A stretch of 60,785 nucleotides of DNA from Sediminibacterium ginsengisoli (GCF_900167075.1 NZ_FUWH01000003.1:293153-353937), one strand, 5' to 3'; shown: positions 23,307 through 34,534, counted from the stretch's first letter. Notes: generated by a model not told the origin, from the letters alone. Translations and numbers: made by a program.

Positions 23307-25805
23307 ATGCAAATAATGAACAATAAAAAAGGGATGCTGCAGCTGGCTTTTGCTGTTGCCGGCTTTGCCTGTATTGTGCTGCTCTACTATTTTCCCGCCA
23401 ACTTTTATGTATTACTCTGCGGAACGTCGGTTCTGCTACTGGTGATCGTGCTTGCATGGCTGAACATGACCAGTCCGCCGGCACCCGCCGTGCAAACCAC
23501 CAAACGCCAGATCTACCGCGACCTGGTGGAGAGTGCGGGCATTACTGTTTTCACCACCGATCAATCGGGGCATTTTTCATTCGTTGGCAGCCAGGCGGAA
23601 GCGCTTACCGGCTATTCGCCTGCAGAACTGGAAGGCCGTGATTTTTCTTTCCTGCTGCATCCGGCCTGGATCAACCAGGTATTCGCCTTTTATAATAACC
23701 AGATCTCTTCGCGGATTGCAGCTACTACATTCGAGTTTATCATCCGCACCAAATCGGGGCAGCAGAAATGGGTAGAACAGTCGGCCCAGCTGATTTTTAC
23801 AGACAATCATATCAGCGGGTTCCAGTGTATGGTAAAAGATATCACTACCAAAAAAAGAACGGAACTGGAGCTGAAAGAGTCTGAGCTGAAACGGAAAGAA
23901 ACACAGCACCGGCTTGATTCCATCATCAACCATGCCACATCGCTGATCTTTATCAAGGACCTCGACGGCCGGTATGTGATGGCAAATAAAAAATTCAAGG
24001 AAGTGTTCCGCGTTACCGACAAGGATATCATTGATAAAACAGATTATTCCTTCAACAGCGAGGCGCTTGCAGATCATTATAAAACGCTCGACAACCAGGT
24101 GATTGCCACCAAACAATCCGTTGAAAGCGTGGAGCAGATCAATACTCCCGAGGGAAAAATGAGCCTGCTGCTCGTTAAGTTCCCGCTGCTGAACCAGGAT
24201 AAAAGCATTTTCGGTATCGGCGCCATTGCTACCGATATCACAGATCGTACCGAATACCAGCAGCAGCTGATAGAAGCAAAAAAGAGTGCGGAAGCGGCAA
24301 GAATGAAACAGGAACATTTCCTTTCCAACATGAGCCGCGAAATCCTTTCCCCGGTAAACAATATCCAGAATATGAGTAATCATTTGCTGGAAATGTCTTT
24401 GCCGGCCGACCAGAAAGAAACCGTTCTTCACATCAAGCGTACGGTTGCCAGTCTGGCCGGTATGGTGAACGACGTGATCGAGTTTTCCAAGATCCGTAAT
24501 GGAAAGATCATTATTGAAAAAACCGCTTTCAATATCGAAAAAGTACTGGAAGAGATCCTGCAGCAGCAGCTTCCTGTTGCAAGGGAAAAAGGTTTGTTAC
24601 TGGAAACACAGACAGATCATAAGATCCCATCCATTCTCATCGGCGATCCGCAGCATCTTAAAAAAGTATTGCTCAATATCGTATCCAATGGTTTGCGTTT
24701 TACAGAGAACGGCATGGTGAAGATCCATGTGTCGCTGCTGCAGAAAACCAAACATGCGGTTGTGATCCAGTTTGCCATCAGCGATACCGGCATCGGCATT
24801 CCCGAAGACCGCATCCATGACATTTTTGAAAGCTTTGCACAGGAAGACGGTAATATCAGCCGCAGGCATGGCGGCGCGGGATTAGGCCTGGCTATCAGCA
24901 AAAGCCTGCTGCAGCTGCAGGGCGGTGATATTTCCGTGAAAAGCCGGCCGGGCTATGGATCCGTGTTTACATTCCATATTCCTTACGGCATCAAGATCAG
25001 GATCGATAGCCTCTCCCCTGAGCTGGATCCGGCAGTCTTGTTAAAAGGTAAACGTTTCCTGGTAGTAGAAGACAATGAAGTAAACCAGAAATTCCTGCGC
25101 GTGATCCTGAAAAAAGTAGACGCCTTTGCCGATGTTGCAGCCAATGGGAAAGAAGCGATTGCTTATTATGAATCGGGCAACAGTTATGATGCCGTGATCA
25201 TGGATATCCAGATGCCGGTGATGGATGGTTATGAAACCGCGGCTTACATCCGCAATACCCTGCGTTTACAGGTTCCCATTCTTGCCACCACCGCCACCAC
25301 TACCCGCGAAGTGATCGACAAATGCATAGAAAGCGGTATGAACGACTGCATGACCAAACCTTTTGAATTCGATCATCTCTACCACAGGCTTATACGCTTA
25401 TTATATAAATCCTCAATGCCCAACCCGATGTCCGGAGAAAACAACAACGAGCCCAAACTCTACAGTCTCGATCTCTTCGATGGTCTTGACGACCCTGAGT
25501 CGCTGCTGGATGTGATCAGCATTTTCCTTGAAGATGCCCCCCTGCAGGTGAAAGATCTGACAGAATTTTGCCAACAGGGCGATTTTTCCGCCATTGTAAA
25601 AGCGGCACATAAACTGAAAGGTGCTATCGCTATGCTGCAGGCGGATCCCATTACTTCGCTGCTGGTGAAAATTGAAGCGGCGGCTAAAGAAGGAAAAGAT
25701 ATTGAACCGATCCGTGAAGATGCGGCCCGTGTTGCCGGCTTATTTGCGCAGCTGGAAAAACAACTAAAGGAAGAAAGCCTGCAGATCAGGAACGGAAACA
25801 GGTAA
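23307..25805 (+). CDS. Hybrid sensor kinase with degenerate H-box (PAS-PAS-HisKA*-HATPase-REC-HPt)
   Basis: This 832-residue protein has two membrane segments (about 11-30 and 33-52), two PAS domains (about 70-180 and 202-315), a HisKA-like dimerisation region, HATPase_c (about 450-560), a receiver (about 582-700) and an HPt domain (about 720-820). The H-box reads FLSNMSREILSPV: Arg344 (codon CGC at 24336-24338) replaces the phospho-accepting His. The ATP-binding motifs are kept (NIVSN, DTGIGIP, GGAGLGLAI), as are receiver D633 and HPt H768 (AAHKLKGA). It should therefore not autophosphorylate on HisKA, but could still relay phosphate through REC and HPt. It faces an intact hybrid kinase tail to tail, 11 bases apart. 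Confidence 0.9.
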   Translation: MQIMNNKKGMLQLAFAVAGFACIVLLYYFPANFYVLLCGTSVLLLVIVLAWLNMTSPPAPAVQTTKRQIYRDLVESAGITVFTTDQSGHFSFVGSQAEALTGYSPAELEGRDFSFLLHPAWINQVFAFYNNQISSRIAATTFEFIIRTKSGQQKWVEQSAQLIFTDNHISGFQCMVKDITTKKRTELELKESELKRKETQHRLDSIINHATSLIFIKDLDGRYVMANKKFKEVFRVTDKDIIDKTDYSFNSEALADHYKTLDNQVIATKQSVESVEQINTPEGKMSLLLVKFPLLNQDKSIFGIGAIATDITDRTEYQQQLIEAKKSAEAARMKQEHFLSNMSREILSPVNNIQNMSNHLLEMSLPADQKETVLHIKRTVASLAGMVNDVIEFSKIRNGKIIIEKTAFNIEKVLEEILQQQLPVAREKGLLLETQTDHKIPSILIGDPQHLKKVLLNIVSNGLRFTENGMVKIHVSLLQKTKHAVVIQFAISDTGIGIPEDRIHDIFESFAQEDGNISRRHGGAGLGLAISKSLLQLQGGDISVKSRPGYGSVFTFHIPYGIKIRIDSLSPELDPAVLLKGKRFLVVEDNEVNQKFLRVILKKVDAFADVAANGKEAIAYYESGNSYDAVIMDIQMPVMDGYETAAYIRNTLRLQVPILATTATTTREVIDKCIESGMNDCMTKPFEFDHLYHRLIRLLYKSSMPNPMSGENNNEPKLYSLDLFDGLDDPESLLDVISIFLEDAPLQVKDLTEFCQQGDFSAIVKAAHKLKGAIAMLQADPITSLLVKIEAAAKEGKDIEPIREDAARVAGLFAQLEKQLKEESLQIRNGNR

Positions 25806-25816
25806 CTGCAATTCGA

Positions 25817-27895
<2,079 letters not shown>

Positions 27896-27897
27896 GT

Positions 27898-28704
27898 TTA
27901 TAAAAATTGCCTGATGGCGTCAATAACCTGTCCGGGTGCACTGATATGCGGAAAATGCCCTGTTGCACTCACATGCACCAATTTACTGCTCCTGATATGT
28001 TCATGCAGGTAATCGGCTACCTGGTCGGGCACCGCGATATCTTCCGTTGAGTGGATCAGCAAGGTATCATGCTGCAGCCTGGGCAGATCGGCACGATGAT
28101 CCGACTGAAAAATAGCGCGCACAACAGACTGTGCTATATCCGGCCTGATGGATGCCAGCGTACGGGCAAAGTTTTCGGCAAGATGCGGACGATCTGCATT
28201 CTGCATGGCCAGGTTGGCAAAGCCACTCACCCAGGCAAAATAATTGTTGGACATTGCCTGGTAAAGATTGTCCAGGTCTTCCTGGGTAAATCCGCCATAA
28301 TAACCCGTATCCGTATCGTTCAGGTAACGCGGTGATGCGCCAACCAGTGCCATTTTTGAAAAATATTCCGGCTTTTCATTGGCCGCCAGTACGGAGGTCA
28401 TACCGCCTACGGAATGACTGATCGAGATTGCATTTTTCAGTTCAAACTCCTGACAGATGGCCAGCAGGTCTGTGGCATAACTGTTAATACTTCTGTATTT
28501 GTTGGGACTGAATGCTTCCGGATCTGCGCTTCCCGCGCCAACCGTATCGTACATGATCAGGCGGTACTGGTCTTTAAAAGCTTCCGCCACAGCGTTCCAG
28601 GCCGTCTGGTCAGTTCCGAAACCATGTGTAAAAATGATGGTCTGCAAAGAAGGATCATCATTCAGGATATGGATATTGTTTTTTGTAACGGTCCTTAAGG
28701 TCAT
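27898..28704 (-). CDS. RsbQ-type alpha/beta hydrolase
   Basis: This 268-residue hydrolase closely resembles Bacillus subtilis RsbQ, a relative of the plant receptors D14 and KAI2. Shared stretches include HGFGTDQTAWNAVAEAF, YDTVGAGSAD, KYRSINSYATDLLAI, YLNDTDTGYYGGFTQEDLD and SDHRADL. The triad is S98 (in S-H-S-V-G), D222 and H250. The first glycine of the nucleophile elbow is Ser here. In B. subtilis, RsbQ is required for the PAS domain of RsbP to sense energy stress. Here the next gene, two bases away, encodes a PAS hybrid kinase, so a comparable hydrolase-to-PAS signal is likely (inference). Confidence 0.9.
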   Translation of the reverse strand: MTLRTVTKNNIHILNDDPSLQTIIFTHGFGTDQTAWNAVAEAFKDQYRLIMYDTVGAGSADPEAFSPNKYRSINSYATDLLAICQEFELKNAISISHSVGGMTSVLAANEKPEYFSKMALVGASPRYLNDTDTGYYGGFTQEDLDNLYQAMSNNYFAWVSGFANLAMQNADRPHLAENFARTLASIRPDIAQSVVRAIFQSDHRADLPRLQHDTLLIHSTEDIAVPDQVADYLHEHIRSSKLVHVSATGHFPHISAPGQVIDAIRQFL

Positions 28705-28830
28705 TGTGGTCTTAAGCTGTTTCCGGACAAATTACGGGAACTTATCACATATAAAAAATTTTTAACCGCCCGTAAAAGGCATTTCTTTTCCCGGGATATA
28801 TCCTAAAAACCATTGCCGCAAGCAACTTAT

Positions 28831-28861
28831 TTGAAGATTAACATTATCTGGAGTAGGTTTG
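28831..28861 (+). promoter_or_regulatory. kdnB promoter
   Basis: TTG at 28831-28833, a 20-base spacer and the exact -7 box TAGGTTTG at 28854-28861 form a good Bacteroidota promoter. The leader would be about 29 bases. A CCGGT-A-ACCGG inverted repeat lies at 28866-28876, just at the expected transcription start. Confidence 0.6.
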
Positions 28862-28896
28862 CATTCCGGTAACCGGTTCATCTAAACGGTAATATT

Positions 28897-29970
28897 ATGA
28901 GTTTCCGCAATTTTAAAATGGTAAGTTACGTGGTGTATGGCCGCGGAAGTTTCAACCAGCTCGACGAGATCCTGGCTCCGCAGCGAAAAGGGGATGCGCC
29001 GATGGTGTTCCTGCTCGATCATTTTTTTGAGGGCAAGCCGCTGGCAGGCAGGATCCCGCTTCGCGGAAAAGACAAACTCATTTTTGCCGATGTTACCTAT
29101 GAACCAAAGACAACCCAGGTAGATGCACTGGCAGCGCAGCTGAAAGAAGAATTCGGTACTATCAGCGGTGTGATCGGCATCGGCGGCGGATCAGTGATGG
29201 ATCTTGCCAAAGCCGTATCACTCATGATGACCAACCCGGGTTCTTCGGCTGATTACCAGGGCTGGGACCTGGTGAAAGTACCAGGCGTTTACAAGGCAGG
29301 TATCCCCACATTAAGCGGAACCGGTGCCGAAGTAAGCAGAACAACGGTACTCACAGGACCAACGCGCAAGCTGGGTATGAACAGCGATTTCACACCATTC
29401 GATCAGATCGTTTTAGATCCGGAGCTAACCAAAGATGCGCCGGCCAACCAGCGTTTTTATACAGGCATGGACTGTTATATCCACTGCATCGAAAGTTTGC
29501 AGGGAACTTATATCAATGAATTCAGCAAAAGCTATGGCGAAAAAGCGTTACAGCTTTGCCAGGAGATCTATGTACACAGGAACAGCTGGGATGAAGAGTG
29601 CGATGACAAGCTGATGATGGCATCTTACGCGGGCGGCATGAGCATTGCTTATTCGCAGGTAGGTGTGGCGCATGCCGTGAGCTATGGTCTTTCTTACCTG
29701 TTAGGTACCAAACACGGTATCGGCAACTGTATTGTGATGAACCACCTGGAAGAATATTACCCGGAAGGCGTAAAAGAGTTTAAATTCATGGTGGAAAAAA
29801 ATAACATCGATATCCCGAAAGGTATCTGCAGCGGCTTAACAGATGAGCAGTTCGATACCATGATCAATGTATCGATGGGCATGAAGCCATTATGGGAAAA
29901 TGCGCTGGGGAAAAACTGGGAGCAGATCATGACCCGGGAAAAACTAAGAACTTTATACGAAAAATTATAA
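28897..29970 (+). CDS. kdnB: 3-deoxy-alpha-D-manno-octulosonate 8-oxidase KdnB
   Basis: The 357-residue iron-dependent alcohol dehydrogenase resembles KdnB of Shewanella, which oxidises C8 of Kdo so that the partner aminotransferase KdnA can make 8-amino-Kdo. Diagnostic stretches are NFKMVSYVVYGRGSFNQLDEIL, GIGGGSVMDLAKAVSLMMTNPG, the strongly family-specific YQGWDLVKVPGV, PTLSGTGAEVSRT, FYTGMDCYIHCIESLQGT and VGVAHAVSYGLSYLLGTKHGIGN, holding the Asp and His metal ligands. No KdnA is in this window. The assignment rests on remembered similarity, not on a search; a generic group III alcohol dehydrogenase is the alternative. Confidence 0.82.
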   Translation: MSFRNFKMVSYVVYGRGSFNQLDEILAPQRKGDAPMVFLLDHFFEGKPLAGRIPLRGKDKLIFADVTYEPKTTQVDALAAQLKEEFGTISGVIGIGGGSVMDLAKAVSLMMTNPGSSADYQGWDLVKVPGVYKAGIPTLSGTGAEVSRTTVLTGPTRKLGMNSDFTPFDQIVLDPELTKDAPANQRFYTGMDCYIHCIESLQGTYINEFSKSYGEKALQLCQEIYVHRNSWDEECDDKLMMASYAGGMSIAYSQVGVAHAVSYGLSYLLGTKHGIGNCIVMNHLEEYYPEGVKEFKFMVEKNNIDIPKGICSGLTDEQFDTMINVSMGMKPLWENALGKNWEQIMTREKLRTLYEKL

Positions 29971-29972
29971 GC

Positions 29973-30004
29973 GAAAGCAGGCTGCAGACCATAGCCTGCT
30001 TTTC
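29973..30004 (+). terminator. Terminator after kdnB
   Basis: AAAGCAGGCT and AGCCTGCTTT pair as a 10-bp stem (extended by a G-T pair) around a 9-base loop; the 3' arm ends in TTTTC. Confidence 0.75.
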
Positions 30005-30047
30005 TATATAAATCCATTCAATTTATTTATAAAACCATACCGCTACT

Positions 30048-31271
30048 TTGAAGTTTACAGATTTAGGCCTTGACGAAAGACTGCTGGAGGGCATCGATGC
30101 CATGGGTTATGAAACAGCAACCCCGGTGCAGCAACAGGTAATTGTTCCTATACTGGAAGGCAAGGACATTATTGCTTCGGCACAAACCGGAACCGGGAAA
30201 ACGGCGGCATTTTTACTTCCGCTGATACACCAGTTACTTACGCATCCGCACGAAACACATGATATCAATGCCATGATCATCGTTCCTACACGGGAACTGG
30301 CTATCCAGATCGCGGAAACGATGGAAGGGCTTTCCTATTTTACTTCCGTAAGCTCTATTGCAGTATATGGCGGTGGCGATGGAACATCCTTTGCAACGGA
30401 AAAGAAAGCGCTCACACAAGGCGTTGATGTAGTGATCTGTACACCCGGCCGGATGATCGCCCACCTGAACATGGGTTATGTAAAACTGAAAGGTCTGCGC
30501 TACCTGGTGCTCGACGAGGCAGACCGTATGCTGGACATGGGTTTTAATGATGATATCATGAAGATCATCTCCTTCCTTCCGCGCGATCGCCAGAACCTGC
30601 TTTTCTCGGCAACCATGCCGCCGAAAATGCGCGAAATGGCCCGTAAGATCCTTCATGAGCCGGTGGAGATCAACATTGCAGTATCAAAACCGCCGGAGAA
30701 GATCATACAGAAAGCATTTATTGTTTACGATGCGCAGAAAGTAGCCATCATAAAAGATATACTCAGCACCAAATCGTTCCAGCGGGCAATTGTATTCTGC
30801 TCCAAAAAACAGAATGTAAAGCAACTGAGCCAGGAACTGAAGCGCGCTAAACTTTCTATCGAACAGATCCATTCAGATCTCGAACAGTCACAGCGCGAAC
30901 AGGTATTGCAGGATTACCGTAACAAGAAGATCAAAATACTCGTGGCCACGGATATCCTCAGCAGGGGCATTGATATTGAAGATATCGACCTTGTGATCAA
31001 CTTCGACGTACCGAACGATGGCGAAGACTATATCCACCGCATAGGCCGTACCGCTCGCGCAGAAAGCACAGGCACCGCCTTTACGCTTGTAAGTGAAAAG
31101 GAGCAGAACAAACTGGCACAGATTGAAGTACTGCTTGGACAACCTGTACCCAAAGGCAATGTGCCGGAAGAGTTCGGACCAACACCCGAATATAATCCCC
31201 GCAAACCAAGAAGCGGATCAGGAGGCGGCGGCGGAAAGAAAAGATTTTCCAGACAACGAAAACAGCAGTAG
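30048..31271 (+). CDS. DEAD-box RNA helicase (RhlE-like)
   Basis: This 407-residue helicase remodels RNA, for example in ribosome assembly, mRNA decay or cold adaptation. A Q-motif (F3 with TPVQQQ at 25-30) is followed by motif I AQTGTGKT (45-52), PTRELAIQ, TPGRMI, VLDEADRMLDMG, FSATMP and IHRIGRTARA. The tail is basic and glycine-rich (KPRSGSGGGGGKKRF), as in RNA-binding tails of RhlE. No ATG lies near the required Phe3; the only suitable start is TTG at 30048, with a stop codon 16 bases upstream. A TACTTTG sequence overlaps this start. Confidence 0.93.
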   Translation: MKFTDLGLDERLLEGIDAMGYETATPVQQQVIVPILEGKDIIASAQTGTGKTAAFLLPLIHQLLTHPHETHDINAMIIVPTRELAIQIAETMEGLSYFTSVSSIAVYGGGDGTSFATEKKALTQGVDVVICTPGRMIAHLNMGYVKLKGLRYLVLDEADRMLDMGFNDDIMKIISFLPRDRQNLLFSATMPPKMREMARKILHEPVEINIAVSKPPEKIIQKAFIVYDAQKVAIIKDILSTKSFQRAIVFCSKKQNVKQLSQELKRAKLSIEQIHSDLEQSQREQVLQDYRNKKIKILVATDILSRGIDIEDIDLVINFDVPNDGEDYIHRIGRTARAESTGTAFTLVSEKEQNKLAQIEVLLGQPVPKGNVPEEFGPTPEYNPRKPRSGSGGGGGKKRFSRQRKQQ

Positions 31272-31273
31272 GC

Positions 31274-31342
31274 CATATGACCATACGGTGACAATGACGA
31301 TTGCAAAAAAAAGCAATTTGCCCGCCGAAAAATGGTCATATG
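31274..31342. repeat. 11-bp inverted repeat framing the GH144 start
   Basis: CATATGACCAT at 31274-31284 and its exact complement ATGGTCATATG at 31332-31342 enclose 47 bases. The second arm includes the start codon of the next gene. A small TTGC-A8-GCAA hairpin lies inside at 31311-31326. Folding would hide the start codon, so it could regulate translation; alternatively it is a split operator. Confidence 0.45.
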
Positions 31343-32656
31343 CTAAAGCCCTTACTCTGCTTCATTTTCAGCGGATTGCTGATCGTGCTCCATGCGCAAC
31401 GTCCTAAAAACCCTTCCGATACCGCTTTGCTCAACCTGATACAGGAACAGAGCTTTTTATATACCTGGAACCAGGCGCACCCTGTCAGCGGTATGGCCCG
31501 TGAAAAAGCAGGCAGCGATACCGTTAACACCGGCGCTTCGGGTTTTTCTGTCCTGGCTACGATCGTTGGCGTGGAAAGAAAATGGGTGAAGAGAGATTCT
31601 GCAGCGTTAAAGCTGATCAGGATGACCAGATTCCTTTACCAGCAGGCAACCGCTTACCATGGAATATTCCCCAGGCAGATGAACGGCATTACCGGGCAGC
31701 TTGTTGCAACGAGCCGTAAAGACGATGGGAGCGACCTTGTAGAAACCGCATATCTTTTTGAAGGACTGCTTTGTGCAAGAGAATATTTTAACCAGAACAC
31801 AAGGGCAGAATCAGACCTGCGCAACCGGATTACAGCCTTGTGGAATGAAGCGGAATGGAATTTCCATACAAAAGACGGTGCTAAAGAAGTGCTGTACCGC
31901 AACTGGAGTCCGAATAACGGCTTCGGTACCAATGCAGAACTTCGCGGCTGGAAAGAAGGCCTGATGACCTATATCCTTGCGGCAGCTTCACCACAGTACA
32001 GCATTCCGGCGAACGTATACCACAAAGGCTGGGCAGCCGGGCCGGATTTCAAAAACACAAAATCCTATTTCAATATAAAACCGGCGCTGGGTGGTAATTA
32101 TGTTGGTCCGCTCAACTGGTTCCGGTATCCGTTTATGGCATTGAACCCGAAAGGACTTAAAGACATCTATGCCGACTACTGGCAGCAGCATAAAAAACAC
32201 CTGCTCATTCATTACAATTATGTGCTGGAGAACCCGAGACAATTCATGGGTTACGATTCGCTGAACTGGGGAATCGGTGCGGGTGACAGCTACAGGGGAT
32301 TCCGAAATGCATCACCGCTGGCAGACGACGGTACCATTACCATTGCAGCAACAGTAGCAGCACTTCCTTATATGCCGAAAGAAGCCATGGCAACCCTGCA
32401 TCATATCTATAACAATCTTGGCGATAGTCTCTGGGGGAAATACGGACTTTACGATGGGTATAACCAGACACAGGGCTGGTATTCGAAAAATTATATTGTC
32501 AGCAATGAAGCAATAATCGCAGTGATGATAGAAAACTATCGCAGCGGGCTGATCTGGAATACATTCATGCAGATCCCTGAGATCAGAACAGGTCTTAAAA
32601 AACTCGGTTTCAACTCTCCTTCGATCCCGGCAGAGAAATCGGCAGTGAAAAAATAA
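31340..32656 (+). CDS. Exported GH144-type glycoside hydrolase (endo-beta-1,2-glucanase candidate)
   Basis: The 438-residue protein has a signal peptide (MLKPLLCFIFSGLLIVLHAQ) and a single alpha/alpha-barrel glycoamylase-like domain. Segments such as FLYTWNQAHPVSGMAREKAG, TGASGFSVLATIVGVERKWV, GIFPRQMNGITGQ, DGSDLVETAYLFEGLLCAREYF, NEAEWNF and SPLADDGTITIAATVAALPYMP match the family. Family GH144 was defined on an endo-beta-1,2-glucanase of Chitinophaga pinensis, so a periplasmic role in beta-1,2-glucan breakdown is plausible. The frame is open to 31301, but the signal peptide starts at 31340. No sugar-uptake gene is adjacent. Confidence 0.83.
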   Translation: MLKPLLCFIFSGLLIVLHAQRPKNPSDTALLNLIQEQSFLYTWNQAHPVSGMAREKAGSDTVNTGASGFSVLATIVGVERKWVKRDSAALKLIRMTRFLYQQATAYHGIFPRQMNGITGQLVATSRKDDGSDLVETAYLFEGLLCAREYFNQNTRAESDLRNRITALWNEAEWNFHTKDGAKEVLYRNWSPNNGFGTNAELRGWKEGLMTYILAAASPQYSIPANVYHKGWAAGPDFKNTKSYFNIKPALGGNYVGPLNWFRYPFMALNPKGLKDIYADYWQQHKKHLLIHYNYVLENPRQFMGYDSLNWGIGAGDSYRGFRNASPLADDGTITIAATVAALPYMPKEAMATLHHIYNNLGDSLWGKYGLYDGYNQTQGWYSKNYIVSNEAIIAVMIENYRSGLIWNTFMQIPEIRTGLKKLGFNSPSIPAEKSAVKK

Positions 32657-32664
32657 GCTGGCCG

Positions 32665-33288
32665 CTATTGCAACACCAGGCAGCTGATGCGTACATCTTC
32701 GCTGCCATCCTGTTGTATCACCAGTTCTTCATTCCGGGTGCACAGCGGCAGCAGTTTTGCGATGAAAGGCCGGGCCATGAGCCGCTGGGGTGTGGTTAGT
32801 AAAATGGGTGTGCCGTTGTTCAGGAATTTTGCAAGCACACCATATAAAACTTCAAATTCAGCGGGATCATAATTGATATCGCTGAGCAGTAAAACATCTG
32901 CCCTTGTTGTTTCAGGAAGATGATGCCAGTTGAGTAATTCACAGCGCACATTATTGAAACGGTTCAGCTGCGTGGAGCGTTGCATTAGTTCCACCGCTTC
33001 GGGCAGGTAATCGCTGCAGCAGACTTCAGAAGCGGATAAAGCTGCAACCATCGATGGAAGCCCTACGCCGGCAGCCAGTTCCAGTACGCGTTTGCCGGCA
33101 ACATATTCATTGTTTTCAACGATGAACCGCGAAAGTGCATAAGCGGAAGGCCAGAGCCTGGCCCAGTAAGGGAATGCTGCCGAAGGGTCGCGGTTATAAA
33201 TAAGCCGTACTTCTTCTTCGTCAGGAACTAACAGGTTTACAGTTTTATCCTGCCAGGTAAAACAAACATTCTTCACCGGGTACATCAT
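32665..33288 (-). CDS. Class I SAM-dependent methyltransferase, lysine-methyltransferase-like
   Basis: The 207-residue protein has the Methyltransf_16 signature: FPYWARLWPSAYALSRFI ahead of the SAM motif I VLELAAGVGLPSMVAA (about 65-82), then CCSDYLPEAVELM and the post-motif VLLLSDINYDPAEFEVL. Eukaryotic members methylate lysines of chaperones and elongation factors; bacterial members methylate proteins such as ETF-beta. The target is unknown. It starts 19 bases after the AI-2E-family gene on the same strand, but has its own exact -7 box four bases before the ATG-ATG start. Confidence 0.82.
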   Translation of the reverse strand: MMYPVKNVCFTWQDKTVNLLVPDEEEVRLIYNRDPSAAFPYWARLWPSAYALSRFIVENNEYVAGKRVLELAAGVGLPSMVAALSASEVCCSDYLPEAVELMQRSTQLNRFNNVRCELLNWHHLPETTRADVLLLSDINYDPAEFEVLYGVLAKFLNNGTPILLTTPQRLMARPFIAKLLPLCTRNEELVIQQDGSEDVRISCLVLQ

Positions 33289-33292
33289 GTTT

Positions 33293-33300
33293 CAAAGATA
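33293..33300 (-). promoter_or_regulatory. -7 promoter box TATCTTTG of the methyltransferase gene
   Basis: The minus strand reads TATCTTTG, an exact TAnnTTTG match, four bases before the ATG at 33288. No TTG is found at the -33 position. Confidence 0.4.
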
Positions 33301-33307
33301 CCGCCGC

Positions 33308-34435
33308 TTATGCGTTATCCTCTTTTTTACGTGCGGGCTTTTTAAACCTGAAGATCTGTTTCCCAAGATCGGGCTGGTTATCGCCAAGCAGCAGTCCGAA
33401 AGGCTGCAGGCCATCGATGCGGTCAAAGATAACCTTGGCAATCGCCGTGATGGGTATGGAAAGGAACATGCCGGATATACCCCAGAGTGCACCGCCGATA
33501 AATACCACAAGAATTGAAATGAATGCGTTGATCTTTACTTTCGATGCAACAATGCGCGGCACTACGATATTATTATCTATAAACTGGTTAAAGAGATAAA
33601 GCGCAACAACCCAGATAACCTGATTGGGGTTACCGGTGGCCAGAGCTATGATCACGGGTAATGCAATGGCGATGATGCCGCCGATATATGGGATCAGGTT
33701 GAGCAATGCCCCCAGTATCCCCAGCAGTATCGCGTATTTAACACCAATGATCAGTAACCCGCCGGCATTCATAACGGCAACGATCACCATTTCAATAAGC
33801 AGCCCGGCGAGATAGCTTTGTATCAGCACTTTTGTTTCCTGCAGCACTTCGGCTACAACGGTATGTTGTCTTTTATCGAACAGCGACGCCACAAACTGCA
33901 GCAGCAATGGCTTGTAAAAAAGAATAGTGAACATATATACCGGCATCAGGAACAGCATGGCCAGCACGCCGGTGATCGAACCCAGGGTCTGACCAATTAC
34001 GGCAGTTCCGTTGCCCATACTATCTTTCTTTACATTATTCACCCATTGATCGATCTGCGGCCTGGCTACATTGAAGGTGCGCGATACCCAGTTCAGGATA
34101 TCGTTGAACATGCTTTCAAAGTTTTTCTTGAACTGGGGGAAAGTATCTGCGAACATCGAAAGCTGGATCCCGATAAAATATAATAATCCCAGCACTGCCA
34201 GGAATGATACCGCCAGCACGATCAGGATCGCCAAAGGCCTGTTCAGTCCGCGCCCGCATAAAAAATTAATGGCCGGATTGAGCAGGATCGCAAATACAAG
34301 AGAAAAAACAACCGGCGTCAGTACATCCCGGCCGATATAAATAATATAGAAGAACCCGATCAGCCCTAATATTACCTGTGACAGTTTACTGTAAAGCGGA
34401 AGATCGATGCTGCGTGACAAACGGGATAAGGGCAT
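33308..34435 (-). CDS. AI-2E/PerM-family transporter
   Basis: The 375-residue membrane protein has seven to eight hydrophobic segments in the family arrangement: an N-terminal pair (LGLIGFFYIIYIGRDVLTPVVFSLVFAILLNPAINFL), a long amphipathic soluble insert (about 85-150), and a C-terminal block with LLGILGALLNLIPYIGGIIAI, QFIDNNIVVPRIVASKVKINAFISILVVFIGGALWGISGMFLSIP. These motifs define the AI-2E/PerM (TqsA, YhhT) family; proven functions range from signal export to Na+/H+ antiport. The substrate is unknown. A basic tail follows. Confidence 0.9.
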   Translation of the reverse strand: MPLSRLSRSIDLPLYSKLSQVILGLIGFFYIIYIGRDVLTPVVFSLVFAILLNPAINFLCGRGLNRPLAILIVLAVSFLAVLGLLYFIGIQLSMFADTFPQFKKNFESMFNDILNWVSRTFNVARPQIDQWVNNVKKDSMGNGTAVIGQTLGSITGVLAMLFLMPVYMFTILFYKPLLLQFVASLFDKRQHTVVAEVLQETKVLIQSYLAGLLIEMVIVAVMNAGGLLIIGVKYAILLGILGALLNLIPYIGGIIAIALPVIIALATGNPNQVIWVVALYLFNQFIDNNIVVPRIVASKVKINAFISILVVFIGGALWGISGMFLSIPITAIAKVIFDRIDGLQPFGLLLGDNQPDLGKQIFRFKKPARKKEDNA

Positions 34436-34534
34436 AATCAGTATTGGTCTTTATGACACTTTATGATTAAAAAAACTATGCCATGCATAGCCGGTTATTT
34501 CATTTATTTTAGCGTGGCGTGAAAAAAGATTCTG

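Noticed and set aside
23577..24431. 284-codon open frame opposite the degenerate kinase gene
   Set aside because: Antisense shadow over PAS-coding sequence with low-complexity His/Phe content.
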